64,000 bases of DNA. It comes from Typhlomys cinereus (lineage: Eukaryota > Chordata > Mammalia > Rodentia > Platacanthomyidae). Shown here one piece after another: positions 10,630 through 22,484 of the stretch. Location of the stretch: assembly GCA_023101885.1 (NCBI GenBank), contig JALPQD010000825.1, positions 186,001-250,000 of the forward strand, written 5' to 3'. Within the stretch, counting starts at the first letter, position 1. Each line of letters begins with the position of its first letter. Made by a program: the position numbers and the translations under genes. Below the pieces are notes generated by a model. It made no database searches. It was not told the DNA's origin and saw only the letters and a program-made list of their open reading frames with translations.

Positions 10630-11499
10630 AATCTTGTTCTGCGGGTGTCCACAGTAGCCCGTGGGCACACCCCGCTGGGCAGTCCGGCAGGTCCGGGTCT
10701 GTAGACAGCGCAGCACAGGGCACACCCGCCCGACTGTGTGGCCTCCGGTCACCCGCAGACCGTCTCTGAGCCAAACTCTGCAGAAGCCAGGCGGGCGCCG
10801 AGCGCTCAGGGGGGTCAGGCTCCCAAAGGGCTTTGGTGCCATTTGCACACAGGGTTTGACGTTGCTCGGGCTGGACTGCACCTCATGTTCTGAAAAACAC
10901 CCGGAACTTCTGTTACCCCCAACATCCTCCCAATAACGGGGTGACCAAAATGCTGCAGAGGGTCAGGGGGACCAAGCCTCGGAGAGACCAGAACCGAACC
11001 CGCAAACTGTATGTGACCACAGGCTTGAGCGCAAGGCTGAGCGGGGGCCCTGCCTCAGTTTCCCCCGCCACGGCTCTGTACTGCGTGCACCTCCACAAAC
11101 TCGGATATCACTCCAAATCAAGTCGCTGCTATTTTATTTCTGCAAGTCGCACACAGCAACCAACGCAGGACTGATGTCCCTGCCCACGCCTGGGTCCCGT
11201 TCGCTCCCGGCGCCCACGCAGCGGCGTCACGGCCCATGGAGCACCGCCCCGTGCGCCCTGGAAACCTACCACGCCAGCGCGTGGCAGCGCCAGGTCTTCC
11301 AGCTCCTGGCCCCGGCGGGCATGGCGGGGCTTGTTCCTGAAGGCGCTCGTTCCTGCAAGCCGCTCATCCCCCCCCCCCCCGCGGGAATGATCATGGGGGT
11401 CTGCACGCTGCCAATGAGATGCATGAGCGGGGACCGGCCTGCTCAGGCCCCTTGGAGCGCGGTCCCGGATGGGGTGCACGGTGGGTGTGGGTGGGCAGA

Positions 11500-11605
11500 C
11501 CTGGCTGCACCCTTTGGGTCTGCGCAGGCCGCAGCTGTGTATCAATGGATAGAGATGTGCCTAGCAGGCACGAAACCCGGGGAGCCATCCCCAGCATTGC
11601 ATCCA
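11500..11605 (+). mobile_element. ID-like fragment
   Basis: ID-type segments (atcaatggatagagatgtg, cctagcaggcacgaaac, ccatccccagca) abut the truncated end of the ERVK-like 3' LTR. Confidence 0.5.
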
Positions 11606-11681
11606 CTTGCCCGGGACCCAGCGCCATCTTTAGTCCCATGTCCTCGGCCATGCCCTAGGGCAAATCCTGGGCGGGCCCAAC
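11606..11681 (-). repeat. ERVK-like 3' LTR, truncated
   Basis: It shares the segment from the ccatctttagtcccatgtcc region to gggcccaaca with the 5' LTR at 15.55-15.63 kb. It begins TGTTGGGCC on the minus strand just after an AAAAGGGGGATA polypurine tract. The rest of the LTR is absent; an ID-like fragment adjoins the break. Confidence 0.75.
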
Positions 11682-12825
11682 ATATCCCCCTTTTGTTTTT
11701 GTATGAGACGGACCAAGCAGACCAAATGGTCCTGAGTGACTGTGCCTGTCTTAGGCGTGAAAAATCTCCCACCGTGGTCTGACCCGTCATGGGATCTTGT
11801 AGTCTCCAGGTATACTACTACAAGTCCTGTCTTAGGTTGATCCACCGCCGGGCTTCCACTTGCCCGTCTCTGGCTACCAGTCCTCTGTATGAGGTTGGCT
11901 TTACCAACCTTGGGGGTTTGAGCCGTATTTAAAGGCCTGTATCGCACATTGGACATGTACTGCGTTTGACAAGTTAGCTAGACTGGAGAGATTTTTCCAC
12001 TGGGCAGGAGTCATGCATATGGCGGAGTAGACAGGTTGGCATCAACACCAGGCATGGCAGCAGATGACTTTTCGGGGGCGTGGCAGGGATGTTTAAAGGC
12101 CATAGGCGCCTGTAGCATGGTCTCGATGATGGAGCGCTGCTGAGAGATGTGCTGAAAAAACACTTAAGCAATATAGTTATTAGAAGAACAATTTTTCTAG
12201 ATGTTAGGTCAGACCCAGATCGACTCCATCCAGGCAAGGTATCAATTAGGCCTATAAGGATCACAGTTAACATCTTCTTTGAGCACACCGTGGATAGTTT
12301 CTGAAAGAGAAAACCAAAGAAAGTTGCCCCAAGGGCTTTTTGTCCCTTGGTTTGGCTTGTTAGTCTGGGGATGATTCTTTTGGGTCTCCTTTATGAGGAT
12401 CCTCCTGTGGATAGAATTTTAAGATTCCTTGCCAGAATCCAAATCGGGGAAGACTCCCCAACTGGGAAGACACATCCGAATCCTCTTCCCATAGTAATCA
12501 AGGGATCAGGTCCCCAATGCCCAGTTAGGGGGGATCCTTCCAATGCACCTTAACAGAAGGTTTGGTGAATAGGCTTCCCCAGTGTTTTTGGAATTTCGAT
12601 TTAAGTTGTCCTTTTATAAAATTTAAAATTTAAAACATTGATGGTAAATAATATCAAGCCCAGCTATTGGTGGAGGCTTATTTCCCCTTTTTGTTTTTGT
12701 AATTGGGCCTTTAAATATTGGTGATTTCTTTTAACAATGGCTTGTCCTCCAAATCGAATTTTGATCTACAGTCTCTTTTCCAATGAAGCCCCCTGTGGCA
12801 CCTAGGGCATGGAGTTGTAGGGGGC
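11682..12825 (-). pseudogene. ERVK-like 3' internal remnant
   Basis: Short frames only. One, at 11974-12288, has a hydrophobic stretch that could be the end of an envelope transmembrane subunit, but this is weak. Polymerase motifs are absent. Confidence 0.4.
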
Positions 12826-13990
12826 TTAGCCCCTCCTAGCTCCCTCGGCTTCCCTGCCTCGCCCTAGGGACATTCCCTCCTGAAATGCCCCACCTGGCCA
12901 CAAGGAAAACAAACTCCATTGTTTCCCCTCCCCTCTTGGCCCTGAAGACTTGGTGTTAGCCAGTGCCTTTGTCTGTGTTTCCAGAGCCGCAGTGAGTGTC
13001 TGACTCTGGTGTTTTTGAGTGTCCACATCCTGTGAAGCAATAATCCAGGTGCCCATGGATCTCTCCTTAAGACCTGCACACACTATTTTGTGGTCCCCAT
13101 ACATTCCTTCCCATACCAACAATTTAGCAAATTGTTCCCTTAGGGGACCTGGGGGAAGTTTACTACGGAGGCTTTTTTCCACCCGGTCAATGAACTCGGG
13201 GAGGGTCTCACCCAGTTTTTGTATAACGCCTACTAGAGGTGTTTCAGAAGGACCTTCATCTAGCTTTTTCCATGCCGCTAAACCTATCAAACGGACTTGG
13301 TCTCGGTATGGGGCTTCTATGGTCGCCTACTGGACCCCACATTCTTTCTTAAATAGCGCTGCCCACTTAATGAATGTGGGACTGGGGAGCACCACTTGGC
13401 CATATCCATCCAGTCCTTAGTACAGGGTTGGTGAGCTAGCTCTTGAAGGAGGGCCTCAACCCATGGAGAATTTGGACTATCCTCTAGCATGGCCCACTTT
13501 AATTTTTTAAAATCTTTTGCTTCCCAAGGATCCCACACTGCAGGGCGATTGCCCCCTGGATTTAAGTTAACAGGATAGGCTTGTACTTGATACGCCTCAG
13601 CATACGTGGGCTCCAGCCCTGGGTTCCCTGCTCTAGCCTGGCGGGGCCCAGCGTGCCCGCGCGCAGAGTCAGGATGGATTTTTGCTAAGGGGTATGGAGG
13701 CGGGTCTCCTAATCCTTCTCCATCCCTTTCTCTCCCTAGCGGAGTTAAATCCAGATACAGGGGACCACTCCCTGTTCTCTGAGCGCTCCTAACCTCTTCC
13801 CTTTGATAAAGGAAGCAGGGCACTCTCTCGTGCGACTTTCCCACATCCTTTCCGAGCTCTTGGAGCAGGCACCGCCCTTCCTCACCAAGCCGCTGTTCCT
13901 CAAGGCCCTCCCAAATGGGAAGCTCCGCTCCCTCAAGCATCGGCTTGTCCCCGCATGCCACCCCACGCACCGGTCCGCTTCTGCGAACCT

Positions 13991-14024
<34 letters not shown>

Positions 14025-14070
14025 CTGTGCGCAGCCTCGTCGCAGCCATGTACGGCTCTCCCGCCACATG
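12826..14070 (-). pseudogene. gag: ERVK-like gag remnant (capsid and zinc knuckle)
   Basis: Two minus-strand frames cover betaretrovirus-type gag. The 13317-14069 frame holds the start of the capsid; the 12826-13290 frame holds its C-terminal half. A third, overlapping frame (about 12880-12935) has a CX2CX4HX4C zinc knuckle. A frameshift near 13395 and an in-frame stop near 13325 separate the capsid halves, and another shift precedes the knuckle. Family assignment rests on domain order and the IAP-like LTRs. Confidence 0.7.
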
Positions 14071-14716
14071 GTTCCACATCCCCACGTGTTGCCCTACTGC
14101 AGCCATGTGCAGTCTCTCCGCCGCTGATAGCGGCTTCGGTACCGGTACTGCGCGCCCCTGTCGCAGCCCACAACTCTGTGTAATGTTCTCGGCGTTCGCA
14201 CAGTGATGGGTTATCATCCTCTAAACAGCAGGCATGTCCACCATCCCTATGGTTTCCTGTACCCTGCCATGATTCGGCAGAATGTCCGCCCAGCCCCGGC
14301 TCAGCGGGCCCATAGCTTTGCCTGCCTAGCCCCAGCTCCGAGGTCCCATGCCACTCGGCTTCCCCGTACATAGCAACTTCTCTGTTCCCCTATACCCCGG
14401 GCCCACATGGCTCGTCGGCGGATCCCCCTGCAGGGCGCCCGGGATAGCTGGTTGGCTCCAACCCCCCTGGAGTCGTGCTCCAGAATGGCTCTGGCCCCTC
14501 CCTCTCTACCTGTACCTTTTGCTCCGGTGCAGGCTGAACTGGATTGGGAAGGAAAGCCATCTTGAGCGCAGAAATTGTGGAATAAAATTCCACGGAAGAC
14601 GGTATATTATGATTTCTTTCTCGCTCTCTGGCTAGACCTTCTACTTTATTCCATGTGTCCCATGAAAATATGTTGGTGGCCCGAGCCCACGGAGCCAACT
14701 CAAGAGTCAATTTCCA

Positions 14717-14998
14717 GGGCTGGAGAGGTGGCTCAGGGGTTAAGCCTCCACCTTGCACGCAGAAGGTCCTGAGTTCGGATCCCAGATCCCATGTATAGAC
14801 GCCAAGCGGAAGCGAGGGCGGCCTGCGCGGTAGTGCGGAGCCTGTGAATCCCGGGGCAGAAGGAGGTGGAGGCGTCCATGGTGGTTCGCGAATTCGTCCG
14901 TGGTTCTACACATACACAGACACACGCGTGTGCGTGCACATACACATGCATATGCACACAGTTGAATAAATAATAATAATAATAAATTTAAAAAAAAA
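14717..14998 (+). mobile_element. Young tRNA-derived SINE in the ERVK-like element
   Basis: Full copy: head gggctggagaggtggctcag, B box gagttcggatcccagatccc, body cgtccatggtggttcgcg, CA-rich segment, and AATAAATAATAAT plus A tail. The target duplication aagagtcaatttcca is at 14702-14716 and 14999-15013, so it inserted after the retrovirus. Confidence 0.95.
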
Positions 14999-15172
14999 AA
15001 GAGTCAATTTCCACACTCTGGCAATGCCTGGATCAGAAATGTCAAACCCGCGACTCCTTAATATGGACTTAAGTGCTGATGGCACTGGATCCGGTCTGCA
15101 CGTTGAATTCCCCATATTTCCCAAGTTTTCACTTACCCCGAAGCCTGCTTAGCTTCGTCCGATTTCAGAAGT

Positions 15173-15190
15173 GTCCCTTCGTGGTCGCCA
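15173..15190 (-). other. ERVK-like primer binding site, tRNA-Arg type
   Basis: The plus strand reads gtcccttcgtggtcgcca. This equals, from memory, the 3' end of mammalian tRNA-Arg(UCG) including CCA, so the minus strand can pair with it over 18 bases. It lies two bases inside the LTR edge, the usual spacing. Confidence 0.75.
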
Positions 15191-15192
15191 CT

Positions 15193-15634
15193 TGTGGGAA
15201 CCGGTTCCCACTCACGCACTTATTCACTCACTCACACACACACACACACAGCTGCTGGCTGTGATGAAAGCAGGTTCCAGCTGTCCCCACCTCCAGAGAC
15301 TCGGCATGGAACGGGGAGATTGTCAGAAGCAGATCTCACTTTATTGGGGGGAGAAAAGGAACTTTTATAGACAAAGGCCACCAAGGCGCGAAAACAGGCA
15401 TCCAATTGTATCACAAGGTCAAGACATCCTACAGGTGCTAATGGTCAAGTTCAATGCTGCTCAGCACAGGGGGCAGGTAGATACCTGAAAGCCAATTAGG
15501 GCTCTCTGTGAAGTGATCAGGTTACGCCCAAGACCCTTGTCCTCAGTGCCATCTTTAGTCCCATGTCCTCGGCCATGCCCTAGGGCAAATCCTGGGCGGG
15601 CCATGCCCTAGGGCAAATCCTGGGCGGCCCAACA
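15193..15634 (-). repeat. ERVK-like 5' LTR
   Basis: 442 bp, bounded TG...CA on the plus strand (tgtgggaacc to cccaaca). A cttttatagac segment (a TATA-type box on the minus strand) lies near 15362-15372. A 30-bp duplication (ccatgccctagggcaaatcc) occurs twice at 15572-15630. A homologous solo LTR is at 43224-43639. Confidence 0.85.
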
Positions 15635-15975
15635 CACACGCTCATACACATATGCACACGCATGCATGCACACAGGCACACACATGCATATACGCAGACA
15701 CACACACATACACACATACAACACACAGGCACACACATGCACGCACAAACACAGGCACACACATACACATGCACACATACACATGCATACACACAAACAC
15801 ATGCCCATGCATACACACATGCACACACATGCATACATGCACACGCAAACATGCACACACATGGATACATGCACACGCATGCATACATGCACACACATAC
15901 ACACATGCATATATGCACACAGGCACACACATGCACACACAAACACATGCACACGCGTGCTCACACACCAGGGTT
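15635..15975. repeat. Degenerate CA-rich tract
   Basis: About 340 bp of alternating acacac, atgcac and atacac. It gives long Cys/His-rich frames on both strands that are not genes. Confidence 0.85.
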
Positions 15976-17400
15976 CTGGGGCAGTGGCGCAATGAGTGAA
16001 GACCTGAGTCCCCAATACCCCATAGAGCAGCTCTGTGATCCGGCCCATCATCCCAACACTTAGGAGAGGGGGACAGGAGGAGCAGGAGTCCAAAGTCATC
16101 CCCAGGCACTTGCAGAATTTGGGGGTATGCTTCCCATCCAAGCCCTAGCCTGATTCTACAAGTCCTGGGTGTGAAAATGAGCAGGGAGCCCCCGCCCCTT
16201 CTCCCGAGTCCCCTGTCTGGGCACTGGCCGCCCACAGACCCACGTCTGCCCTTGGCGGCCCGCAGGTACCCGGGCCTGTGGGCGTGGGGGTGACAAGCAG
16301 GCTGCTCACCCGTCTGCACAGTAATTAAGGTCAGGCCAGGGAGGGTGGCTGGCAAGAACAGTCAGTGTCTGCAGAGTCTCCATCTCCCAGGTGCCCTGGG
16401 GCGTCCCCCCCCCCCCCCCCCGTGAGACCAGGCCCTGGGTGGGGTCCAGGTTTCCTCGTGGATCTGGGGTTGAGGGTTCCTGGGGGTCTCCAGGTCTCCA
16501 CTCACTGAGCCACTGCCCCAGAACCCTGGTGTGTGAGCACGCATGTGCATGTGTGTATGTGTGTGCATGTGTTTGTGTGTGTATGTGATGAGGGACTGGG
16601 AGAGACAGGGAAATTGTCGCCAGGATCACAGGGACCTGTGGGCGCTCCCACACCCGTGTTATTGCCATCCGGAAAACACCCAGGACCACCGCAGGATGGA
16701 ACGTTCTAGAAACATCCTGAAAGAAACTTAACCCCCTGAGCGAATCTCGGCTGGAAAACCAAAAGGCCCCGGGGCATGGAGTTCCCTGACACAGAAATGC
16801 CGAGAGCAGGAGGCTTCGGAGACAGGTAGTGGATCTGTGGGTGCTGAGGCCCGCAGGAGGGCGTGGGGTGACTGTCGAGGGGCTTCCTTGTGGGACAATG
16901 GAATGTTCTGGGTGAACACTGGTAATCCCGACCTCCGGACTGGACTAGACGCTTCTGTAAGAGGCTTCGATGATGATATGTGAATAATGACATCATCTTT
17001 AGAGAGCCATAGGAAAACAAATCACACTTGGGATGCTGCTAGGTGGGAGAGCAGTTTCCCGATCCCACCCTCTCCCAGAGCCCTCCCACCCTTCTTGAAA
17101 ACAGGGGAGTTCTCCACTTCCCAACCCCCACACTGGGAAACTTACTGGTTTTTTTTTTCTCCCTGTACCAGAGAATGGGAGGCTGGAGAGCCCCATTTCT
17201 CACCGCTGGGCCCAGAGGACAGGAGGGCCCCCCTTCTCCAAGTCGTGAAATGGGGGGGGGGGGGTGGAAAGACCAGCACATGCCTGGCCACATTCTATCA
17301 TGAGTTCATTAGAAGTGGTTGGTAGGTGAGGGCATCTATGCCCTGAATCTTTCAAATACCGCTCTGTTCCTCCGGGTGTACAAATGCTGGGCGCATAATT
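15976..17400. other. Intergenic, no supported gene
   Basis: Contains two inverted copies of an ID-like segment (about 15944-16005 and 16489-16557) and homopolymer C and G tracts (16407-16421 and 17251-17263). Otherwise unremarkable. Confidence 0.4.
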
Positions 17401-18800
17401 GGTGCACATCTACCAACTGTACGGTCCGTGCGTTCTTGCAGCCTTTCACAGGTCGGTGCCGGGCTCTGAGCCGCGCTGCCCGCCACGCCCATCCCCGAAA
17501 GCGCCCCAGGCTAGGCTGGGGCCGGGCAGGCCGGGGAAACCTCCCCAGCGCCCCGGCGGAGTTTCAGGGAAGCCGCGGACTGGCAGCCTGCCCAGGGAGA
17601 CTGCCTGCCCTTGCCACCTGCCCCCCCCTCCGGCTTCCGGGAAGCACCCAGAGGCCCTTCTCCCACCACAACCCGAAGTCATCTCCTAGGCCCACCAAGT
17701 CGGGAGAGTGAGCACACCGTCCCCACACACTCCGGGGAGCACAGCCCCCCCACCCCGAGTGGCTGCTTGCAGAATGAGGGGCCGTGCGTGGGGGACTCCT
17801 GTGGCTTCTCTTTGCCTTAGGGAGTGAGCCCAGGGCCTCGGGTCGCCCACAGTAGCAAACTTAGAAACATCCGTACCAGCCTGGCCATAACGCATGAGGC
17901 ACGCCGGGGTGGGGAAGCCTTGCGCGCCAAGAAAGAGGATGTTCCCCTCCGCCGACGTCACCGTGGGGCTGCGCTGTGTCTGCTACTCCCCCGGGCGTCT
18001 GGGGTTTGTGGGGGCTTCGTGCGGACCCCGGGGGGGGGCGTGCACAGTGTAGGTGTTGCTTGTACTGCGTGGGCTACTGCACACAGTGGGCGCTGCATGA
18101 GTTCTGGGGTACACCTGGAAAGGGCTGCTGACGTAGGCTCTATGCAAGCTCTGGAATCTCACGCAGTAAGTTTCCGGTGCACCCCGGGGTTTCTCTTGTG
18201 CTCAGGTGCGCACGCAGTAGGTTTCCCCTGTGCCCCTGGGATCGCACACAGGTTTCCCATGCACCCCGGGGTTTCTCGCGTGCTCAGGGGCGCACGTAGT
18301 AGGTTTCCCCTGTGCCCCTGGGATAGCACACAGGTTCTCCATGCACCCCGCGGTCGCGCGCAGTGGGTTGAGCATGTGCCCGGGACACCGGCCTGTCTCC
18401 GCGTGCGGCTGAGCACGCAGCCCGTGGCCCGGCCCGGGCAGGTCAGGCGGCTCCAGCGGGGCGCGGTCGGCGGCCGGGCAAGAGGCGGCGCTGGCTCGGT
18501 GCCCGGGCCCTGCGCGCCGGGCCGCCCCGGGAAGGCGCCGCTCACACAAGAAGGGTCTGTGGAGACGCCCCGCCCTCCGACCCGCCGCCGGCGCGGTTCC
18601 CCCACTCCCCGCGGGGCGGCCGCAGACACCGCGCCTGGCAGCCACCAGAGGTGGGCTGGCACCGGCGCGCGCCGGCGGGGTGGGGGGCTCCGGGGCGCAC
18701 AGGCTGCACGCCCGGGGCACAGAGAGAAGCCAAGTCCCCCCCCAGGGATCCCGGGCTCCATCCGACTGGGGCGGACGGGTGGGGTGTCTGGGGTCTGGGT
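17400..18800. other. Orphan CpG-rich block with ~80-bp repeats
   Basis: Rich in CG dinucleotides and GC boxes, peaking at about 18400-18700, yet not at the 5' end of any gene I can identify. At 18160-18365 about three units share cgcagtaggtttcccctgtg, gcccctgggat and gcaccccggggtttctc segments. A 575-codon open frame (17824-19551, +) crosses it but has low-complexity composition and no recognisable domain, so I do not call it a gene. Confidence 0.5.
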
Positions 18801-19950
18801 CAGTTGCCTGCTCCACCCCCAGAGTGTCTGGTGCGAGGGTGAGGTCGCTGAGCGTGGTAATGAAGGTTCTAGAAGCAGCGTTTTTTTTTTTTTTTTTTTT
18901 TCTGAGCGCCCCCCCCCCACACCCTCGACCCACCACGTGGGAGGGCCGCTTTCCCTTTTCTGGACGGGGAAACTGAGTCACGGCTGGCAGAGCTCCCATC
19001 CGTCTAGTAAATGGCAAGAAGAGTCTTTGCCCTGTTCGTGGGCTGAACTCTGCTCTCCCGCCGCCTTGGAGCCAGCACGAAGCATTTATGGCGCGCCAGC
19101 TGTGTACCTGGCCGACTTGCCCAACGGACCCCCGCACTCTCCCACTCGCTCTGTTCGCGGCTGCAGGTTTCCCATCCGCAAGCGTGCTACAGCGCGCGGT
19201 GGGAACTCCCACACAAACACAGGGGTCTTCCCCTTCTGCCATGGGAACGTTCACACCTCACCCATTCTGGGGGACTGGGGGATGGAGGAGGGGCGCCCTG
19301 GGAACCGGAGTGTTCCGAAGGTGGGGGTTGGGAACGTGGGAATGAGCTGGATCTCGAACAATGGAGAAATCCCCCTCTCGCTCGTCCTCACCGGCAGTGT
19401 CTGGGTGCTGGTGGGGACGAGGGGCCTCCCCGGGTCTGGGCAGAGGGGTCGATTTCCTTTTGGGCTTCTGGAGGTGATCCGGGTCCTTCGGAGTCCCTGG
19501 GGGTCTTCCAAGAAGTTCCTCAAGTGTTCTGAACACAGTCAGAGGTCATAGGAAAAGAGGCTGCAGGGTCATGTGTTTCTCTGAGACCCCCTCATCTCTG
19601 CAGGTCATGGGGTCCTCCACATCTTCCAAACAACCCCCCCTCACTGCCTCACCCCATGGCTGAGCACCAGACAGGCCAGGAATGTACATCTAGGAGGTAG
19701 GGCCAATTCCAAAAGGGGGTGTGGGGGGGGCAGCGGCGCAAAGACCAGCTTGGGGGGGAGGGGAGACCGGATGGAAAGAACTGGAGTTACAAAGCAGTGT
19801 GGACTGTGGGCCACGGTGAGTCTTTCTCCCTCTCTCTCACTAGAAAACACGCACGCGCACGCACACACCCACATAAGCGCGCACACATGCACCCACATAC
19901 AACACGCACATACGCACATGAGCTCACAGCCTCATGAGAGAACAGTGTGG
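18801..19950. other. Intergenic, no supported gene
   Basis: T20 tract at 18882-18901 and a CA/CG-rich tract at 19846-19920. No family recognised. Confidence 0.35.
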
Positions 19951-19957
19951 TTCTCAC

Positions 19958-20265
19958 TGTGTTGAACACACACTGGAGTATTACTCAGCCATGAACAGGA
20001 GCCAGGTGGTGACACAGGCCACAGACTGGAGGGGCCTTCAGGACCCCCTGCTCAGTGAGACCCAGACACAAAGGCCCACGTGTGTACTGTGGGGCAGGAA
20101 ACGTCCAGAATCCAGAGACAGGAAGTGGAAGGTGGGTTTCAGGAGCTGGGGAGGGTGAGGGGAACCGAGGCTGCCACTCCTGGGGCTGAGACTTGAGGGG
20201 GGGAGAATGTTCTGGAGCTAGAAAGAGGGAGGGGTCACAAGACACAGCGAGGAGAATCATTAACT
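19958..20265 (+). mobile_element. L1 3'-end fragment
   Basis: It begins with actggagtattactcagcca, the conserved near-terminal L1 ORF2 segment. It continues through a gagacccagacacaaaggcc segment and a gaatgttctggagctagaaa segment, the order expected at the ORF2 end and 3' UTR junction. Confidence 0.65.
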
Positions 20266-20517
20266 TCCCAGTGACCGTGGTTCAGTACTGAGATTCTAGG
20301 AAGATTATGACCTCATGCAAATGAACCTTATTTACATATTCATGAGCAAGCAGCCCTAACTCAGTTTCTTGTAATTAGCTCTTTCTGTAGCCCAGGCCGG
20401 ATCTGGACTCCTAATCCTCCCGCTCCACCTCCGGGGTGCTGGGGGGACAGCTGTGCCTCACCATGCTTGGTCTGCAGCGTTGGGGGCTGGGCCCAGGGCC
20501 TCTGCGTGAGGGGCACG

Positions 20518-20595
20518 TGCTGAGGGAGAGTGATAGCCCGGCATCCTGCAGTGAGGGCTGGGGGCGCGGCTCAGGGGGAGAGTGACACCTGGTAT
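20518..20595 (+). repeat. ID-core units
   Basis: About one and a half copies of the unit described at 906-1320 (gagagtgatagcccggcatc..., ctgggggcgcggctcag). Confidence 0.65.
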
Positions 20596-22470
20596 CCCCC
20601 CACCCCCCCACCCCCGTCCCTGGCTTGCTTGATTCCTGGAAGTTGCCGGAGCCCAGCAGGCTGTGTCTGTCTGTCGGGGGAGGGGGGTGAAGGGGTGCGT
20701 CCCCAGCGAGCCCCCGGGTGTGAACACACACCTGCGAGTCCTGGCTCTGTGACTGGCTGAGCTCAGGTCAGAGAGGTTGAGCCACTTGCCAGAGGGGAAC
20801 AAGCCGAGGACCGGAAGCAGGTTCTGTGCGTCCCACGGTGTACGTCCGGACCCTACGTGCGTGCCTGCGTGTGCGTGCGTGCGTACCCCACGCCCATCTG
20901 CCCACAGCCAGCCTGCTAAGGTTTTTCCTGCTCCGCATCCAAGGGACACGCCCGGCATCCTGGCACCAAGCCGGTTCTCTGAACTGAAACTTGGGTGACC
21001 CATGACTACGTCTCCCTGATCGTGCGGCGTGAACCCCAGCGTGGAACCGGTGACTGGGATTCCACGGTTTCCTCCCCAACTACCTGGGTTTTCCCTGGGG
21101 GTTCCCAGCCACCCACCCACAATTCCAAGCTGCTGGCCAGATTGTCGCGTCTCCACCCTGACCTTCGGTCTCTTCTTCTGCCAATGGGCTGAGCGAGGCA
21201 GCCTCCTCCCAGCACCCCACGACATTCTAACGCGTGACATTTGTGTCAGAGCAGGAGGTGGAGGCCGGGGTGCCCTTCAGCCACCCTCCCCTTCCCCGCC
21301 CCATTCTATGTCCCCGGGGCTTCTTGGTCTTGCAGGCGCTCGACAAGGGCCCACAGGGCTCAGAACCAGAAGTCACAAGGACCGGGACCAGCTGGGTCAG
21401 CTTCGGGACACCTGGTCACACGCCCTCAGGGGGCGAAGCCAACGGGGACCTGCCTGGGACTTGCCCGCCTGCCCCAGAGCTTGGGGTCCCCCTGGAGTTT
21501 CCCTGCCCTGGGCTTTCCAGGGACCTCCATCTCCCTCCTGTGCTCAGGATGCCCACTGGGGTGTTCCTTCTCCTGGCTCTGTCCATTCAGATCACTACCA
21601 CCTTCGAAGTGCAAACCCTCTTCCCCTCCCCCACCATCCTCCCTGAACCCTCCTCCTCGAGCCCCCTCACCTCTGACCCCTCTTCATGCCCCCTCTCTGA
21701 CTCCCCACTCTTACCCCATCCCCCCCCTCTGTCCAAGTTCCTTCCTCTATCTCCCTACAGCCCAAGGGCCACCTGCATCCTCAACCTCTACCGCTTCCCT
21801 CCCCCCACAGTCACCAACGGGGGGGGGAACCTTCTCTGTACCCCCAGACCCCCCTCCTCCACCCTGTCCCTTCCCTTCACGCCGCGCGCCCAGGATACTC
21901 GGTGTATCCCAACCCGCTTCAAGTCAACGTCTTCTAGGGACCCCCCCTCTCTCTGGGACATTTCCTTCATTCCGAGAGTGGGGGGGGGACTCCCCGTGAC
22001 TCCGTCCACTGGGAAGTTCCCAGTGCCCTCACGGAACGCTTCGTGGAAAGGTCGCGAGAGGAGGGGGGAGGTTGGGGATATGGGGAGGCCGGGGGCGGGG
22101 CGCAGGGTGGTTTCGATTCACTCCCAAAAGCTACCCTGGAGGACTTCCCCTAGGACCTTGGCTACAGGAGAGAAACTAGGCAGGAAAGAAGTGTAAGGGA
22201 GCTCCTCTCCAGGGGTGTGGGGGACCCCTTAGTAGTGCCGCTCTGTTCCCAGAGGTGCTGGCACCCCCTCTGGGCCTTGGTCATTTGCAGTTAAACATGG
22301 GGGTGGGGTGCCCCTCAGTAACGCCCCCAGTCATAACCACTGCAGGGCAGGAAGCAGCGGCAGCCTTCCCGGGCGGGGGGGGGGGGCGCTAGACCTTTCT
22401 GTTTTCCAAGAAGGGGGTTCCTGGGAAGCAGCTGGGGGAGGGGGGCTCGTCACACAAACACCCGGGAGAC
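20596..22470. other. Intergenic, no supported gene
   Basis: Two overlapping Pro/Ser-rich frames at 21234-22196 come from a C-rich, low-complexity stretch. They lack domains and splice structure. Confidence 0.4.
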
Positions 22471-22478
22471 TTTCCAAG

Positions 22479-22484
22479 TTTATT
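22479..22484 (-). terminator. GADD45B: GADD45B poly(A) signal
   Basis: AATAAA on the minus strand, 536 bases after the GADD45B stop, consistent with a short 3' UTR. Confidence 0.7.

Larger units (their letters stand above)
11606..15634 (-). mobile_element. IAP-like ERVK provirus, internally deleted
   Basis: The minus-strand element has a 5' LTR at 15193-15634, a primer binding site at 15173-15190, broken gag at about 12826-14070, a polypurine tract just 5' of 11681, and a truncated 3' LTR at about 11606-11681. The LTR starts TGTTGGGCC and holds an AAGATGGCGCTG-like motif, as in rodent IAP LTRs. Protease, reverse transcriptase and integrase are not recognisable, so about half of a full-length element is missing. 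A SINE sits at 14717-14998 and a C30 tract at 13994-14023. It cannot encode an intact virus. Confidence 0.8.

Noticed and set aside
11974..12288. Envelope gene of the ERVK-like element
   Set aside because: Only a short hydrophobic frame. The evidence is too weak for a firm call.
15580..16355. Cys- and His-rich frames on both strands
   Set aside because: Translations of CA/TG-rich tracts. They exist on both strands at once, which is a repeat artefact.
18159..19254. Minus-strand frames of 253 and 350 codons
   Set aside because: Shadows of the CpG-rich block, overlapping each other and the plus-strand frame, with no domains.
17824..19551. 575-codon open frame
   Set aside because: Low-complexity, GC-driven frame crossing tandem repeats and a T20 tract, with no domain, splice structure or family similarity.
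21234..22196. Pro/Ser-rich 320-codon frame
   Set aside because: C-rich low-complexity DNA with an overlapping second frame of the same kind; no domains.
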